The position numbers were made by a program, and so were the translations under genes. This document shows positions 9,301-18,528 of a stretch of DNA of 33,084 nucleotides, piece after piece. Location: contig MU619256.1 of assembly GCA_025201805.1 (NCBI GenBank), positions 184,333-217,416 on the forward strand. Reading direction: 5' to 3'. The notes under the pieces were generated by a model. The model had not been told where the DNA came from, did not search any database, and saw nothing but the letters and a program-made list of their open reading frames with translations. Position 1 is the stretch's first letter; every line of letters begins with the position of its first letter. The DNA comes from Parasitella parasitica (lineage: Eukaryota; Mucoromycota; Mucoromycetes; Mucorales; Mucoraceae).

Positions 9301-11519
9301 AGCAAGCACTCGAAATCCCTGAATTGCCTGCTCTGACTCCAGACATGCTCGACCAATATGGTGCTGCTCCTAAAAAGAAAACAGCCAAGAAGAGAAGAAA
9401 GAGCCAGTTGAGGAAGAGATTTAGCACGGAAGAACCAGCAGCCGAGCCAATTGAAGTGTTTGCGTCTATCCCTTATGAAGCAACTCAAATCGTCTCTGAA
9501 GAGGCTTTTGAACAAGATCCCAAGGAAGAGGTGCCAAAACGTCGATTGTCAAGAGTTTTGTCCAAGGTATTCCGATATAGCCAGTATGAAGAGGCTGCTA
9601 CACCCATTACCTTGAAATCTAATGCTGCAGAAATTAAAGAAATTTCTGCTGAAGCAATTACCATAGAAGAAGCGAAAATACAACATGATCCAAGACCTCA
9701 ACAACAGCAACAGCAACAGAAGCAACAGCAACAGCAGCAACAGCAGCAACAGCAGCAAAAGCAACAACAACAGCAACAACAAACTAATCAGATTGTAAGT
9801 ATGATTGCTCAACGTCTTAGATATTGCAGTGTCGATGAAGGTGATGATTCTATGGATGGTAAATGCGGTTGCAGCAAATGTTCTGGTAATCGTCAAAGTA
9901 CAGTCACCTGCAAGAGACTTAGTATAATGTTGATAGCTGATGAGGAACGAAGGCGTAGCCTTGAATTAAGACGTAAACGTGCGACTAGCGTTGATCTGGA
10001 TGAACAAGCAATTCTCAACCAACTAGCTGCTCAATCTAGCGACAAAAAATCATCTAAAATCATGAAGAGTGGCCCCGTTTATCTGGGACATTTGCAAGCA
10101 CGGTCATTGATCACTTCTGGCATTGGAGATGCAGGCGATGAACATAATTTGTTGGACAACAATGACGATTCTAGCACAATTAGCTCTGTACCCTCTGAAA
10201 GATCCATTCAAACAGATGGCCAAGCAAGCTCCTGCCGCGAGAGACTGTCTCTCACATTTGATGCAGCCATTTCGAATGTAGCACAGTCCAAGATTGAGAT
10301 AGATATCCCTTGTGCAACGTCCACTAGTCCTGAAAAGGATCCTGCCACTAGTATGCTGGATCTATTCACCTCGTCTATACCGCTTCCTATTGCTGATGAC
10401 ACCAACTGGCCATCCAGGAATACTGATCGCTGTTTCATCATGTCTTACAGAACCAGCATGCTTGCAAGCCAGCTGTGTTTTATCGAGCGAGACGTGCTTG
10501 TCAAAGTAGGATGGGAGGAACTGATCCACTGTAAATGGACCAAAATGGACTCCAGCGGCAACATCAACACAGCACCTATTCCACAAAAGTCGAAGCCTAT
10601 ATTTGAAAGTGGTTTCAATGTTGATGACGATGAGCAAATTAATTATACTCGCCAAACAGAACAGCGACGCACCGAAGAGCAAGGCATTGAGCAGGTCATC
10701 CAAAGATTCAACACGGTGTGTCAGTGGGTCTCTTCTGAAATTGTGAGAACCAGAAACATTAACGAGCGCGTTAAGCTTATTGAAAAGTTTATTCGATTAG
10801 CCAAGGTATGTAAACTTTTACAAACATGCGTGAATGAATGGTAGAAAATAGTAAAACTGAATCTCTCTCTTTTTATTCTATTTTTGCTGTCCTTATAGAA
10901 ATGCAAAATGTATTCCAACTATGCAACACTTGTGCAGATCCTGTTGGGCTTGCAATCACCTGCTGTAGCACGCCTTGAAAAGACATGGTCAAAAGTTAGC
11001 ACGAAATATCAAAAACAGCTTAGCCAACTAACAGAATTCACCTCGCCCATGAAGAATTGGAAGAATATACGTGATAGCATGACTGAAGTTGCTGAAGAAT
11101 ATGGTAACTCGCCAGCTGAAGTGCAGGTAGAAATGCCAGGTACCACTGCCAATAGACAAAAATTCAAGAAAACAACCAGAATCAAGATCCCTTTTGGCGG
11201 ATGTATCCCATTTTTAGGCATCTATCTTTCCGACCTCGTTTTCAATTCTGAAAAGCCTCGCTTCTTGCAACCAAACCTGGAAAGCCAAAAAATTTACAGT
11301 GCCAATAACACTAGAAGTCTGCCAACTTGTCTGGATCAGCCGTTGGTTAATTTCAGAAAGCACCGCGTCATAGCAACTGTTATAAAGCGTGTGCTCACAT
11401 TCCAAGGATTGGCTATGAGGTATTCCTTCGATGAAGATGGCATCTTGTTGGAAAAGTGCAGGCATCTTGAGATATTGGATGCAACAGAAATCAGAGATTT
11501 AAGCGCTTCACTGGAATAA
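6315..11519 (+). CDS. LTE1: Lte1-like Ras-family guanine nucleotide exchange factor (five exons, about 1644 aa)
   Basis: Inferred exons are 6315-6406, 6472-7757, 7810-7945, 8006-10805 and 10899-11519. All introns are GT-AG and the phases agree throughout. Residues about 437-571 form a RasGEF_N module (IHKLVEKLTN, DYSFMTDFFLTYRDF, TFVVLRHWLNNYF). Residues about 1312-1644 are a Cdc25-type RasGEF domain (MLASQLCFIE, FNTVCQWVSSEIV, IPFGGCIPFLGIYLSDL). The long middle is acidic, serine-rich and low in complexity, with a poly-Q tract and a small Cys cluster (CGCSKC). The RasGEF_N at mid-protein and catalytic domain at the extreme C-terminus fit the Lte1 group, which in yeast promotes mitotic exit around the Tem1 GTPase and Ras. 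The Lte1 assignment rests on architecture, and another RasGEF subfamily is possible. The RasGEF call itself is secure. The first exon is the least certain part. Confidence 0.85.
9699..9782 (+). repeat. Poly-glutamine (CAA/CAG) tract in the LTE1-like gene
   Basis: 28 codons are almost all CAA or CAG, broken by two AAG/AAA lysines. It lies in the disordered linker between RasGEF_N and RasGEF. The mixed codons make it more stable than a pure CAG run, but its length probably varies between isolates. It also creates a long poly-leucine shadow frame on the other strand, which is not a gene. Confidence 0.95.
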
Positions 11520-11819
11520 TTTAACACGACACATTACAATACCAACCTCTTTATAAATATACCAGCTAATAATTATTTATATAATATATACTGCACATCA
11601 AAATATCCTTATTAAAATACTAGGCTATTTCATATACTTTATACTGTAACGGTATAGCACGCTAAATTCTGAAAGAAGAAACAGATGCTTTTGGTTACTT
11701 TCTATAAACAATTTATAAATCGAAATATCACTTACCCAATAGTATTAAAAGGTCAAAGTCAAAGATACAGCGCTGGACTAATATTGAGTTATCCCCACTT
11801 TATATTTGTTTACTTACCT
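11520..11819. other. AT-rich gap (3' flank of the LTE1-like gene)
   Basis: This holds the 3' untranslated region of the LTE1-like gene. Several AT-rich stretches (TTATATAATATATA near 11577) could serve in polyadenylation. It also contains the 3' flank of the minus-strand nuclease relic. No further feature is seen. Confidence 0.5.
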
Positions 11820-12975
11820 TCAAAGAGTATTGCCTCCATCGAAAGGCGAGCCCAGTATCTGTTTTCTGTACAAAAAAGATGGGGCTAAATTGCTGCATTG
11901 TATGCGCTTGGCAGTGGTAGAGTTTGGGTCGAAACAGGGGAAAGTTACTCCAAACAAAAGGCAACCAAGACCAGCATGACCAATTGCAAGTGCTGAGACT
12001 TGGTCGCGGCACATTGTCTTGAAAGCATTGGGGCATTCGGGATTTAAGCAAAGAAATGAACCGGCCGTTCGCTGTATTTTTCCATTGAGAGCAGCCACAG
12101 GATGAGAGTGCTTGTGGAAGCAGAAAACACACGTTTGCGACGTATTATGATCATTTGCTGTCAGTGTTGGTGTATAGCGGCCATGTCGCCGCTATTTCCA
12201 GAACCCACCAAATTCTCTATGTCCCTTGATGCGAGAGCCGAATCCGTGTCGACAAACATAATCGGCTTCTTTGCACCAGAACTTTTCCTCTCGTAAGCTG
12301 CTAGTCTGTCAAAGCCTTTTTTGTAAGACGGTTCCAGCTGCCTTCTTCTTTTTGTCATCTATTGGTTGTAATAGAATGAGCGCAACGATGCGCGCGCATT
12401 AGTATGATGCGAATAGGCTTGCTCCAAACCATCAGCTGTTGATCATTGATAAAGACTATTTTTTACCAAGATCCGTTTTCATCTCCAAAACTCTGTATCC
12501 GTCTTCTGTGGTCTTTTTTTTTTCCGAGTCAACGAATTTGTAAAAGTAGCCAAGCCGGTGTCTTGATTGATTTGCTTAGAGCCCAAAATGAGAGCGCGAG
12601 GTTGAATCAAGAGTTCAAAAATATCAACTTCATCTGTGTTCGAGTCATTAGCATTGTCTGCATCGTTTGTATTTTCTATAGTAGGCACACACGTATAGAA
12701 TCAGTTTCTTTTACTATATACTGTACATGTGTGCAAAGGCATAGAATTACATACTCAAGATCTGAAGCCTATTGTACAGGTTCAGGCGAGATGCGAAACG
12801 ATCGACATCAAAACAACACTGTCTCGGTAGTCTATATAATGCCATTATCCGTGCCACTAAACACGGCTGTTGTCAGATTCATATCCTCATCCAACTTGCA
12901 TTCCTCTACCTTTCTACAGCATCCTTTGCTACCCACAGTAAAGAGCTTAAATGGTATTAGATTTTCCAAATCATC
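11820..12975 (-). pseudogene. Decayed Fanzor/TnpB-like RuvC nuclease
   Basis: Minus-strand fragments lie in the order expected for an OMEGA/Fanzor-type nuclease. A frame from 12975 reads PFKLFTVGSK... to AVFSGTDNGI, whose Asp (12849-12847) fits RuvC-I, followed at once by TAG. Later come RLNLYNRLQILS-like text and a frame with LLIQPRALILGSKQI (12688-12479). YKKGFDRLAAYERKSSGAKK is followed by PIMFV, then after a frameshift GFGSRIKGH (from 12245). Finally comes NDHNTSQTCVFC (about 12158-12120), a second Cys pair CLNPEC and CRDQVSALAIGHAGLG, with the RuvC-III Asp at 12005-12003. The [E/D]-x-x-T-S-x-x-C-x-x-C and RD-x-x-[SN]A motifs are the TnpB/Fanzor hallmark, and here the RuvC-II Glu position appears as Asp. 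At least three in-frame stops and one frameshift show it is dead. The motif order convinces me, but family membership is inferred without a search. Confidence 0.6.
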
Positions 12976-13559
12976 TATTTAAGGTTTTCCATATTCATAA
13001 ATCTCTCGCCTCAGTGACTGAAGCCTTTCCTTTGTATCTCGAATACTTGACTTTTCGCTTCTTTTCATCAGAAAACAGCTTTCGTCTTCCATTTTTTCTT
13101 GTCTTACTATACTTCTGATGTTGCAGATTACAGTCGTGCTATTTTCATAATTTTTTTGATTTTTTTTTTACATGATTAATTTGATGAAATACCTCAGTAC
13201 AATCTATTGTAGGTAACATTATAAAACAGCTGGTTACCACTATTTCAACTCAGTTGTCATTGGAACCGTTCCTGATCGGATCTAAGGTTAAATTTCATTG
13301 CTTACTATTCTATCTAGTAAATAAAAGTAATCAATCGGATATCTTGTAAAAAAAATCCCTCGCTATTCGGGTTCAACTTATATTCTAAATTGCGAGGCTC
13401 AGCTTATCGATGAATGATTCACATTATTCAGAATGATTAGCTGATTACATACATAAATAAGTTATGCTCCCTAACTACTACTGTGCTATAATCTTGTTTG
13501 GCAATTAAAATGACAAGCATGACCTGATTGTATTTTGTAAATTATTTTATATAGATTAT
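12976..13559. other. Intergenic DNA upstream of the nuclease relic
   Basis: The first ~140 bases may hold a further degraded 5' part of the minus-strand nuclease: a basic frame around 13117-13010 containing KKRKVKYSRYKGKAS. I could not tie this to a conserved motif. The remainder is AT-rich with no recognisable feature. Confidence 0.35.
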
Positions 13560-13713
13560 TTACTTTAATAAAATAAATAGACAGCTGCTTGCCAATAAAT
13601 AAATTCAATAATTTTTTATCTTGTAAATTAATTCTTTATTACTTTTTTAAATTCTTTAGCAAATACAATTATCTACTGCTGCTGTGCTCTCGTGAAGACC
13701 TGCTGGCACAACA
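13560..13713. repeat. LTR-like repeat, copy 1 (diverged)
   Basis: This segment shares ordered blocks with copy 2 at 14244-14415: an AATAAATAGA-like block, G[C/T]CAATAAA, an identical 13-mer TCTTTATTACTTT (13633-13645) and an identical 11-mer CTGGCACAACA (13703-13713). Sequence diverges right after the last block in both copies, which suggests a real repeat end at CA. The left end could not be placed precisely. Orientation is unknown. Confidence 0.45.
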
Positions 13714-14243
13714 TCTTAGTCAAAATCTAATCAACAATTATTTACAAAATGTGTGGTTCTGCTGACAATTGCTGTTGCTAGATAGCGCCAAGTCAACGCC
13801 AAGTTTTCCAAGTTAGATCTCGGTTCTACGATCATTTAAGCAGAAGTTATGAGCAAAAATTTGATATTTATGGTAAATGATGAAAAATAAAACTGTTTTT
13901 GCAGATAACTTTTGATAGACTCATCGCCTAGTGGAAATCAAGTTATGCTCAAATAGCGATAATCATGCCTGATTTGATTGCTGTATCCATATAAAGGCTA
14001 CATATGTCATATCTAACTTAGTCATAATGCACGGATCATGATATTAATTGTTGGTAATTCTTTTACAAATAAGTAATAATCTTGCAGGGTTCCAGGCTTA
14101 TTCAAAGAATACATCTAGATCAGATCGCGGGATATCGGGAAGACACCCTGCCCAATCTTTTCTTTAATGTAAAGTAGAAAAATAGGTCTGTCCTGGAAAT
14201 GCTGTGATTTAATAATGTTTGGCACTTCTTGTCAAACATCAGA
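13714..14243. other. Non-coding DNA between the two LTR-like repeats
   Basis: About 530 bp without a coding frame separate the two direct repeats. No tRNA-complementary TGG primer-binding site directly follows copy 1, and no clear polypurine tract precedes copy 2. An internal region of a miniature retroelement (TRIM) is therefore possible but unsupported. Confidence 0.35.
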
Positions 14244-14415
14244 TGTTATGTGGATAAACGTTGATTGAGATATATTTTAGTATAAATAGAGATCATATCT
14301 TATGTCAATAAAAGTCTTCAGTTTTGTATCTGGTTTTATTCAGAAAAGTCTTTATTACTTTATACAAATCATATTTACATAACATTACGCTGCGCCCTTT
14401 GACACTGGCACAACA
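14244..14415. repeat. LTR-like repeat, copy 2
   Basis: A 172-bp segment begins TGTTATGTG and ends CACAACA, giving TG...CA ends with short inverted similarity. It contains a TATA-like TATAAATAGAG (14281) and AATAAA (about 14308), the layout of a compact retrotransposon LTR. It shares the 13-mer at 14349-14361 and the 11-mer at 14405-14415 with copy 1. An alternative right end at ACATAACA (14384) would make a perfect 8-bp inverted terminus. No 5-bp target duplication is visible for either end. Confidence 0.45.
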
Positions 14416-14825
14416 CCATAATCGCTGACAAACTTTGATAAACTGTCAATTATAAAGTAATTTATGTTTTAAGATTTACAGCATTGGTTCTGCAATGAAA
14501 TTCTAAATTCGATTTGGAGTTAACTCTAGAGGCACTATTGCTACCATTACTACTCTACTACTATTACTATTACTGCTACCATTACTCACAAAAGCCTTTC
14601 GGTTAATCAATCGAGATACTTCAGATACAAATTTTTGGTATAGTACATATATGAAATATGCTGTCAATTTATTTATATGTAAAATGTATACAATGCATAT
14701 AATGTAGTACGCGCTCGATTAGATTAAACACAATACAAGGAAGAGAAATTCACTGTACCATACAAAGAATGGAAATATGTTTAAATATATTACAACTGAA
14801 CAGTAATCGAAAACTGCTAACATGT
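14416..14825. other. Intergenic DNA with a TAC/TTA-rich microsatellite
   Basis: Around 14537-14587 there is an imperfect triplet repeat (CTACTACTATTACTATTACT and similar). The rest is AT-rich and ends in the 3' flank of the minus-strand transporter gene. No gene is seen. Confidence 0.6.
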
Positions 14826-16216
14826 TTAATGCTGAACTCTACTTCTATTGCTGTTGTCATGATGTTGGTCATCCAAGCCTTCCCCATCATTTGAATGGAG
14901 TGATTCTTCATCGTCATTTCCGAATGCACGCTCATTCATTAAAAGAAATTCATCCTCCTCATCCTTGTAACGATTTTCATTGCCATTAGCGCCAGCACTT
15001 CGAGCAATCGAATCCAATAAGTAAACGCCTGCGAATATAATGATAAAGCCACAGATAAGCGACACGACGTTTACCGGGTTGTCTGTGTTGAAGCCTTGAA
15101 ATAAAATAGCGGAAGCAGCAATGGTTGCAGTTGTGAAGCAGACAAAGTAGATGGGATTTACACTAAGTATTACATTGTTAGAATTTAAACACGAATTGCA
15201 TTTTTTTTCGAAATACACTTACACGTTGGTAGAGAACTGTTCCAATGCTTTGTTAAAGTAGTTCATTTGAGTAATGATGCAAACAACGACAACGAGACCG
15301 AAAGCGTAAGTTGACGGATGACTGAATTGATTGTTTCCAGCAAATGTCAATTTTAAAGCAATTCCAAAAGCTTTAATCGACATTACCGAGACAGATCCAA
15401 CCAACGAACAGATGGAAACATAAATAAAAGGATTTCTTTTACCATACTTGGGCACCACCTTGTAAATCATGAATAAACTGACAAAAACAACAATGGCACA
15501 ATAGCTCATGAAACCTACGAATATGTACAGCCTAATATCAGAAACCCACTTCTTTTTTTTTTCTTTTCTTTTCGCTTTTGTTGTCAAAAAAACATACCTG
15601 GCCTTAATGCATAAAACAGTAGTTCGTCGATGGAAGTAACTTCTTTGTCCTCAGGAGCATGTAGCACAATAATTAACGCACCAACAACAGATAATAAACA
15701 GCCAATTTTACCAATAGGTCCCAGCTTTTCTTTTAAAAATATCGAGGCAAAGATAGCACTGTGCATTGTTGATGACATGAGCAAGGCATATTCTATGCCG
15801 AATGAGACCGTATCCTTACCCTAATATTACGCTTAATGCGCCCAGTGGAGTCACCAAGATGGGTGGAGCGAATGAATAGGCTGAGAAATTGAGAACTTCG
15901 CCCACGGCCACTGGAGGTGATACAGTTGGTTTGTGTTTACTACTGATGAATCAAAAGAAACACTTACTTGTACCTATCCCTGCCCACCAAGTCCAATTTG
16001 TCAGATAATTATGCTTTCCATCTGCAGCTGATGTGCCTTATACATAAAATTTAATTAATCGTCCAATTTGCCATGTTCATATCTCATGTCCACTCCCTTC
16101 TTACCATGTCGCCTATTGGCATTTATAAGGCCCTTTTTTGTAATAATAAACGAAAGTCCAATGAAGACACTTGAACTCATGGCGAGTATTAATCCAATAT
16201 ATTTATCTTGAATCAT
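14826..16216 (-). CDS. NIPA-type magnesium transporter (six exons, 353 aa)
   Basis: Inferred exons (minus) are 16216-16105, 16036-15968, 15910-15820, 15758-15598, 15514-15223 and 15162-14826, with GT-AG introns of 57-83 bp and all phases matching. The product is a multi-span membrane protein of the NIPA (DUF803) family, Mg2+ transporters of the plasma or endosomal membrane. Family text is clear: IGLILAMSSSVFIGLSFII at the N-terminus, then AVGEVLNFSAYSFAPPILV, TPLGALSVIL joined to GAIFASIFLKEKLG, IGCLLSVVGALIIVLHAP, AIKAFGIALKLTFAGNNQF, VVCIITQMNYFNKALEQF and LICGFIIIFAGVYLLD. About nine membrane segments are expected. The C-terminal ~75 residues are hydrophilic and acidic (EEDEFLLMNE), probably cytosolic. 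The length is usual for the family. The distinctive joins (GALSVIL-GAIF, RPG-FMSYC, STNV-VNPIYF) confirm the splice choices. Confidence 0.93.
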
Positions 16217-16282
16217 GACTATATGCTGATTTTAAAGGAGTGAATAGATTCGTATGTTATAAAAAGAAGAACTTGGATAAAA

Positions 16283-16312
16283 AAAAAAAGAGAGAGAGAG
16301 AGAGAGAAAGAG
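16283..16312. repeat. Poly-A and (GA)n tract upstream of the transporter
   Basis: An A run followed by (AG)n at about 16289-16312 lies roughly 70 bp upstream of the transporter start. On the coding strand this is a CT-rich leader, comparable with the one before the LTE1-like gene. Confidence 0.7.
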
Positions 16313-16865
16313 GAAAATGTGAGAAAAGAGAAAGAGAGAATAATTCTAATTACACATATATCTAAATACAAGAGTCTGGAAAGGGAGATTTAGCACTAAA
16401 AATATAATAATACGAAAAAAAAAAGGGAGAATTCTGATCAATGACAGAAAGAAAGTTTCAACAATGTAGTAACATAATGAAGTAGCCAACCATTTATAGA
16501 AATTTGAGTAACGGCTTGACCTTATATATATAAACATGTAATTTATTAAAAGAAGCAAAAGGCTGGTTGTCTCTCGTGATGTATGTATGTACTCGTTTTG
16601 TTTCAATTCATTATTTTTGTATATTCGATGTTGTCAGCGGCGCAATTCAAACGTTGATGAGTGTGGCTCAGTTGCATAAAACTTAACAACAAAGTTGTTT
16701 CATCATTATTATACAGGGCTTTTCAATAGCAATTCTGTAACCAAGAACCTTTTTTCAGGGTTTTATTATTAACATTTTCAAAGTTGTTTTTACGCCAAAT
16801 TACTTTTGGTCATGAGCGGATCGTAAATACATAGCAACCAGGCACAAAAGATGATTACCATAAAC

Positions 16866-16878
16866 GTTGCATAGCAAC
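16866..16878. promoter_or_regulatory. RFX X-box-like palindrome
   Basis: GTTGCATAGCAAC is a perfect inverted repeat with a 3-nt centre and resembles the RFX-family X-box (two GTTGC half sites). A second ATAGCAACCA half site lies at 16831-16840. It sits about 650 bp upstream of the transporter start. Binding is a guess from sequence similarity only. Confidence 0.25.
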
Positions 16879-17476
16879 CAATGCTTTTCAAAACTAATTA
16901 TGTATGATAATCAAGTCAGAATTCTATTTTTCATTAAAGCAATTGTAATATATATGTAACAGAAGAAAAATAACATAGAATCCTTTGTGGACGAAAGTTA
17001 ATCATATACAGTTATATGGTCATGTATATAATCATTATTTAATGATCTCATCAAGACTCATGGCACAGAAACCCCTTTTTTGCTAGTGGAAAAACAAATA
17101 AATAAATCCCATTAAAAATGCCCCCTATCGTATATTTCAATTAAACCACTTTTTAATTTGTAGGACATCATTTATTACCGTGATAATTGTAATAATAAGC
17201 CAAGCGTATCTCATGTATGACACTTCAAAAAAAAAAAAAAAAGGTGTGTGGGATAAAAGCATGATATATAGTCATTTGAATATAAAGTGTTTAATTTGAT
17301 AAAAGCATGAGTTTTTAATATAATGTTGAGTGTATGTTATATATATACATAGTCAATGTTGTTTACAATTGTTATGAGAAGATAGCGAACAATTAATGGA
17401 AAAAAAAAGTAAAAGGTTAAAAGAATAAATAAGTAACTATATACGGATCATTGTAATGGAGTAGCTTGCATGATCA

Positions 17477-17998
17477 TCAACATGGACAAAAGTCAGTTGA
17501 ATGAGGGCCAGAACAATTATTGCATTGAGAAGCGGTTTTTCTAGAATTATCACCCTCTGTGGGTGATTGATATCCACCAAATAAAGAAAAATGGAGTGTT
17601 GGCATCAAATTAGGTCTTGGAAAGTTACTGAGGATTGAATTCTCGGTAACAACTTCCGGGCCTTTATTGCTGCTATTAGCATTAGAAGCGCCAGCGTCTT
17701 TATATTGGTAATAGCTGGATGATTTGGGAAGAGCACGCTGAGATGTTGATGAGAATGGTTGGCGCTTAAGGACCGTAGAGATAGGGCCGATGCTCTTACG
17801 AATACGATCAGGCTTGGATTGTGATGAAAAGATGCTAAGAAATGGGAGGCCACCAAGAATTGTCATTGTTTTAGGATATAGAGAGATCTGATTTTTTGTA
17901 GAGAAACAAAAGAGGGGATAGTGCTTCAAAGACCTGGTTTTTATTATATCATCATTTTTTTTAAAATCTGTTGATTGGGAGGGGTGTGCAGCATTCAA
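17477..17998 (-). CDS. Small hypothetical protein with C-terminal Cys/His cluster (173 aa, or 129 aa from the inner ATG)
   Basis: A single open frame runs from 17998 to 17477. I do not recognise the family. The last 15 residues, CNNCSGPHSTDFCPC, have C-x2-C-x3-H-x4-C spacing, one residue short of the classic CCHC zinc knuckle (C-x2-C-x4-H-x4-C), and end in CPC. The remainder is Ser/Pro-rich with SSQSKPDRIRKSIGPI and FPRPNLMPTLHFSLFGGYQS. A second in-frame ATG at 17866 (MTILGGLPFLSIF) would give 129 aa and may be the true start, because the segment before it is less protein-like. It lies head-to-tail downstream of the phospholipase D gene. It could be the last exon of a longer protein, though I see no convincing upstream exon. 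Coding status is likely but unproven. Confidence 0.5.
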   Translation of the reverse strand: MNAAHPSQSTDFKKNDDIIKTRSLKHYPLFCFSTKNQISLYPKTMTILGGLPFLSIFSSQSKPDRIRKSIGPISTVLKRQPFSSTSQRALPKSSSYYQYKDAGASNANSSNKGPEVVTENSILSNFPRPNLMPTLHFSLFGGYQSPTEGDNSRKTASQCNNCSGPHSTDFCPC

Positions 17999-18528
17999 AT
18001 ATTAGGCAACAAGCCTCATTCTCATTTTACTATATTTATCACGGCACCCTCCCCGCAAATGTAGGCAATACCCGTCCTCTCCCGGATGATTCATAATTTG
18101 GAACGGAAGTGCGCGCACATTCTGAATGTTATGAATCAATTGTAAATAGGAAAAATATTAAAAAAAATGAAAAAGCAAAAGAGAAGAAAATGTTTGTATC
18201 TTTTTCTAGCTTTTTATATATACGAAAAAAGAATAAAAAAAAAATGAGCTGATTCAAAGGATCAAAGAATCATGTCATTTACTATCGGGTAAGGAGATAT
18301 GCCCCATTGAATGACCGCAAACTATCGCTACAATCTTTACATTTAAAAGAATAGTTTTCCACTGTCAAGACAAGTTGTTCAGAGAAAAAACTTGACAATA
18401 TTGAAAAGCACAATGTGTAAAGCACTCATGTATTTTTTTTTTCACCTTTGTACGTTATCGACTACTATGGCTGTCTAGTGTTCATTTGGACTCTTTTGTG
18501 TTATAAGAATAGCTTTTAATTTAATAAA
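17999..18528. other. Intergenic DNA between phospholipase D and the small Cys/His-tail gene
   Basis: AT-rich with A-rich and T-rich runs. It holds the 3' flank of the phospholipase D gene and probably the promoter of the small minus-strand gene. A short GC-rich patch (18040-18115) stands out but matches nothing I recognise. Confidence 0.5.

Larger units (their letters stand above)
16217..17476. other. AT-rich intergenic region
   Basis: About 1.26 kb lies between the transporter start and the 3' end of the small Cys/His-tail gene. It contains the transporter promoter, a perfect GTTGC-ATA-GCAAC inverted repeat at 16866-16878 and several poly-A runs (17227-17242). No coding frame with recognisable content was found. 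Confidence 0.5.

Noticed and set aside
9549-9896. Minus-strand frame with a long poly-leucine run
   Set aside because: It is the antisense of the poly-Q tract in the LTE1-like gene and has no other protein-like features.
12446-12982. 178-aa plus-strand open frame
   Set aside because: It is antisense to the nuclease relic, whose motifs read on the minus strand. The plus-strand translation has no family features.
14537-14587. Triplet repeat considered as a CRISPR-like array
   Set aside because: It is a simple TAC/TTA microsatellite with no spacers, in eukaryotic DNA.
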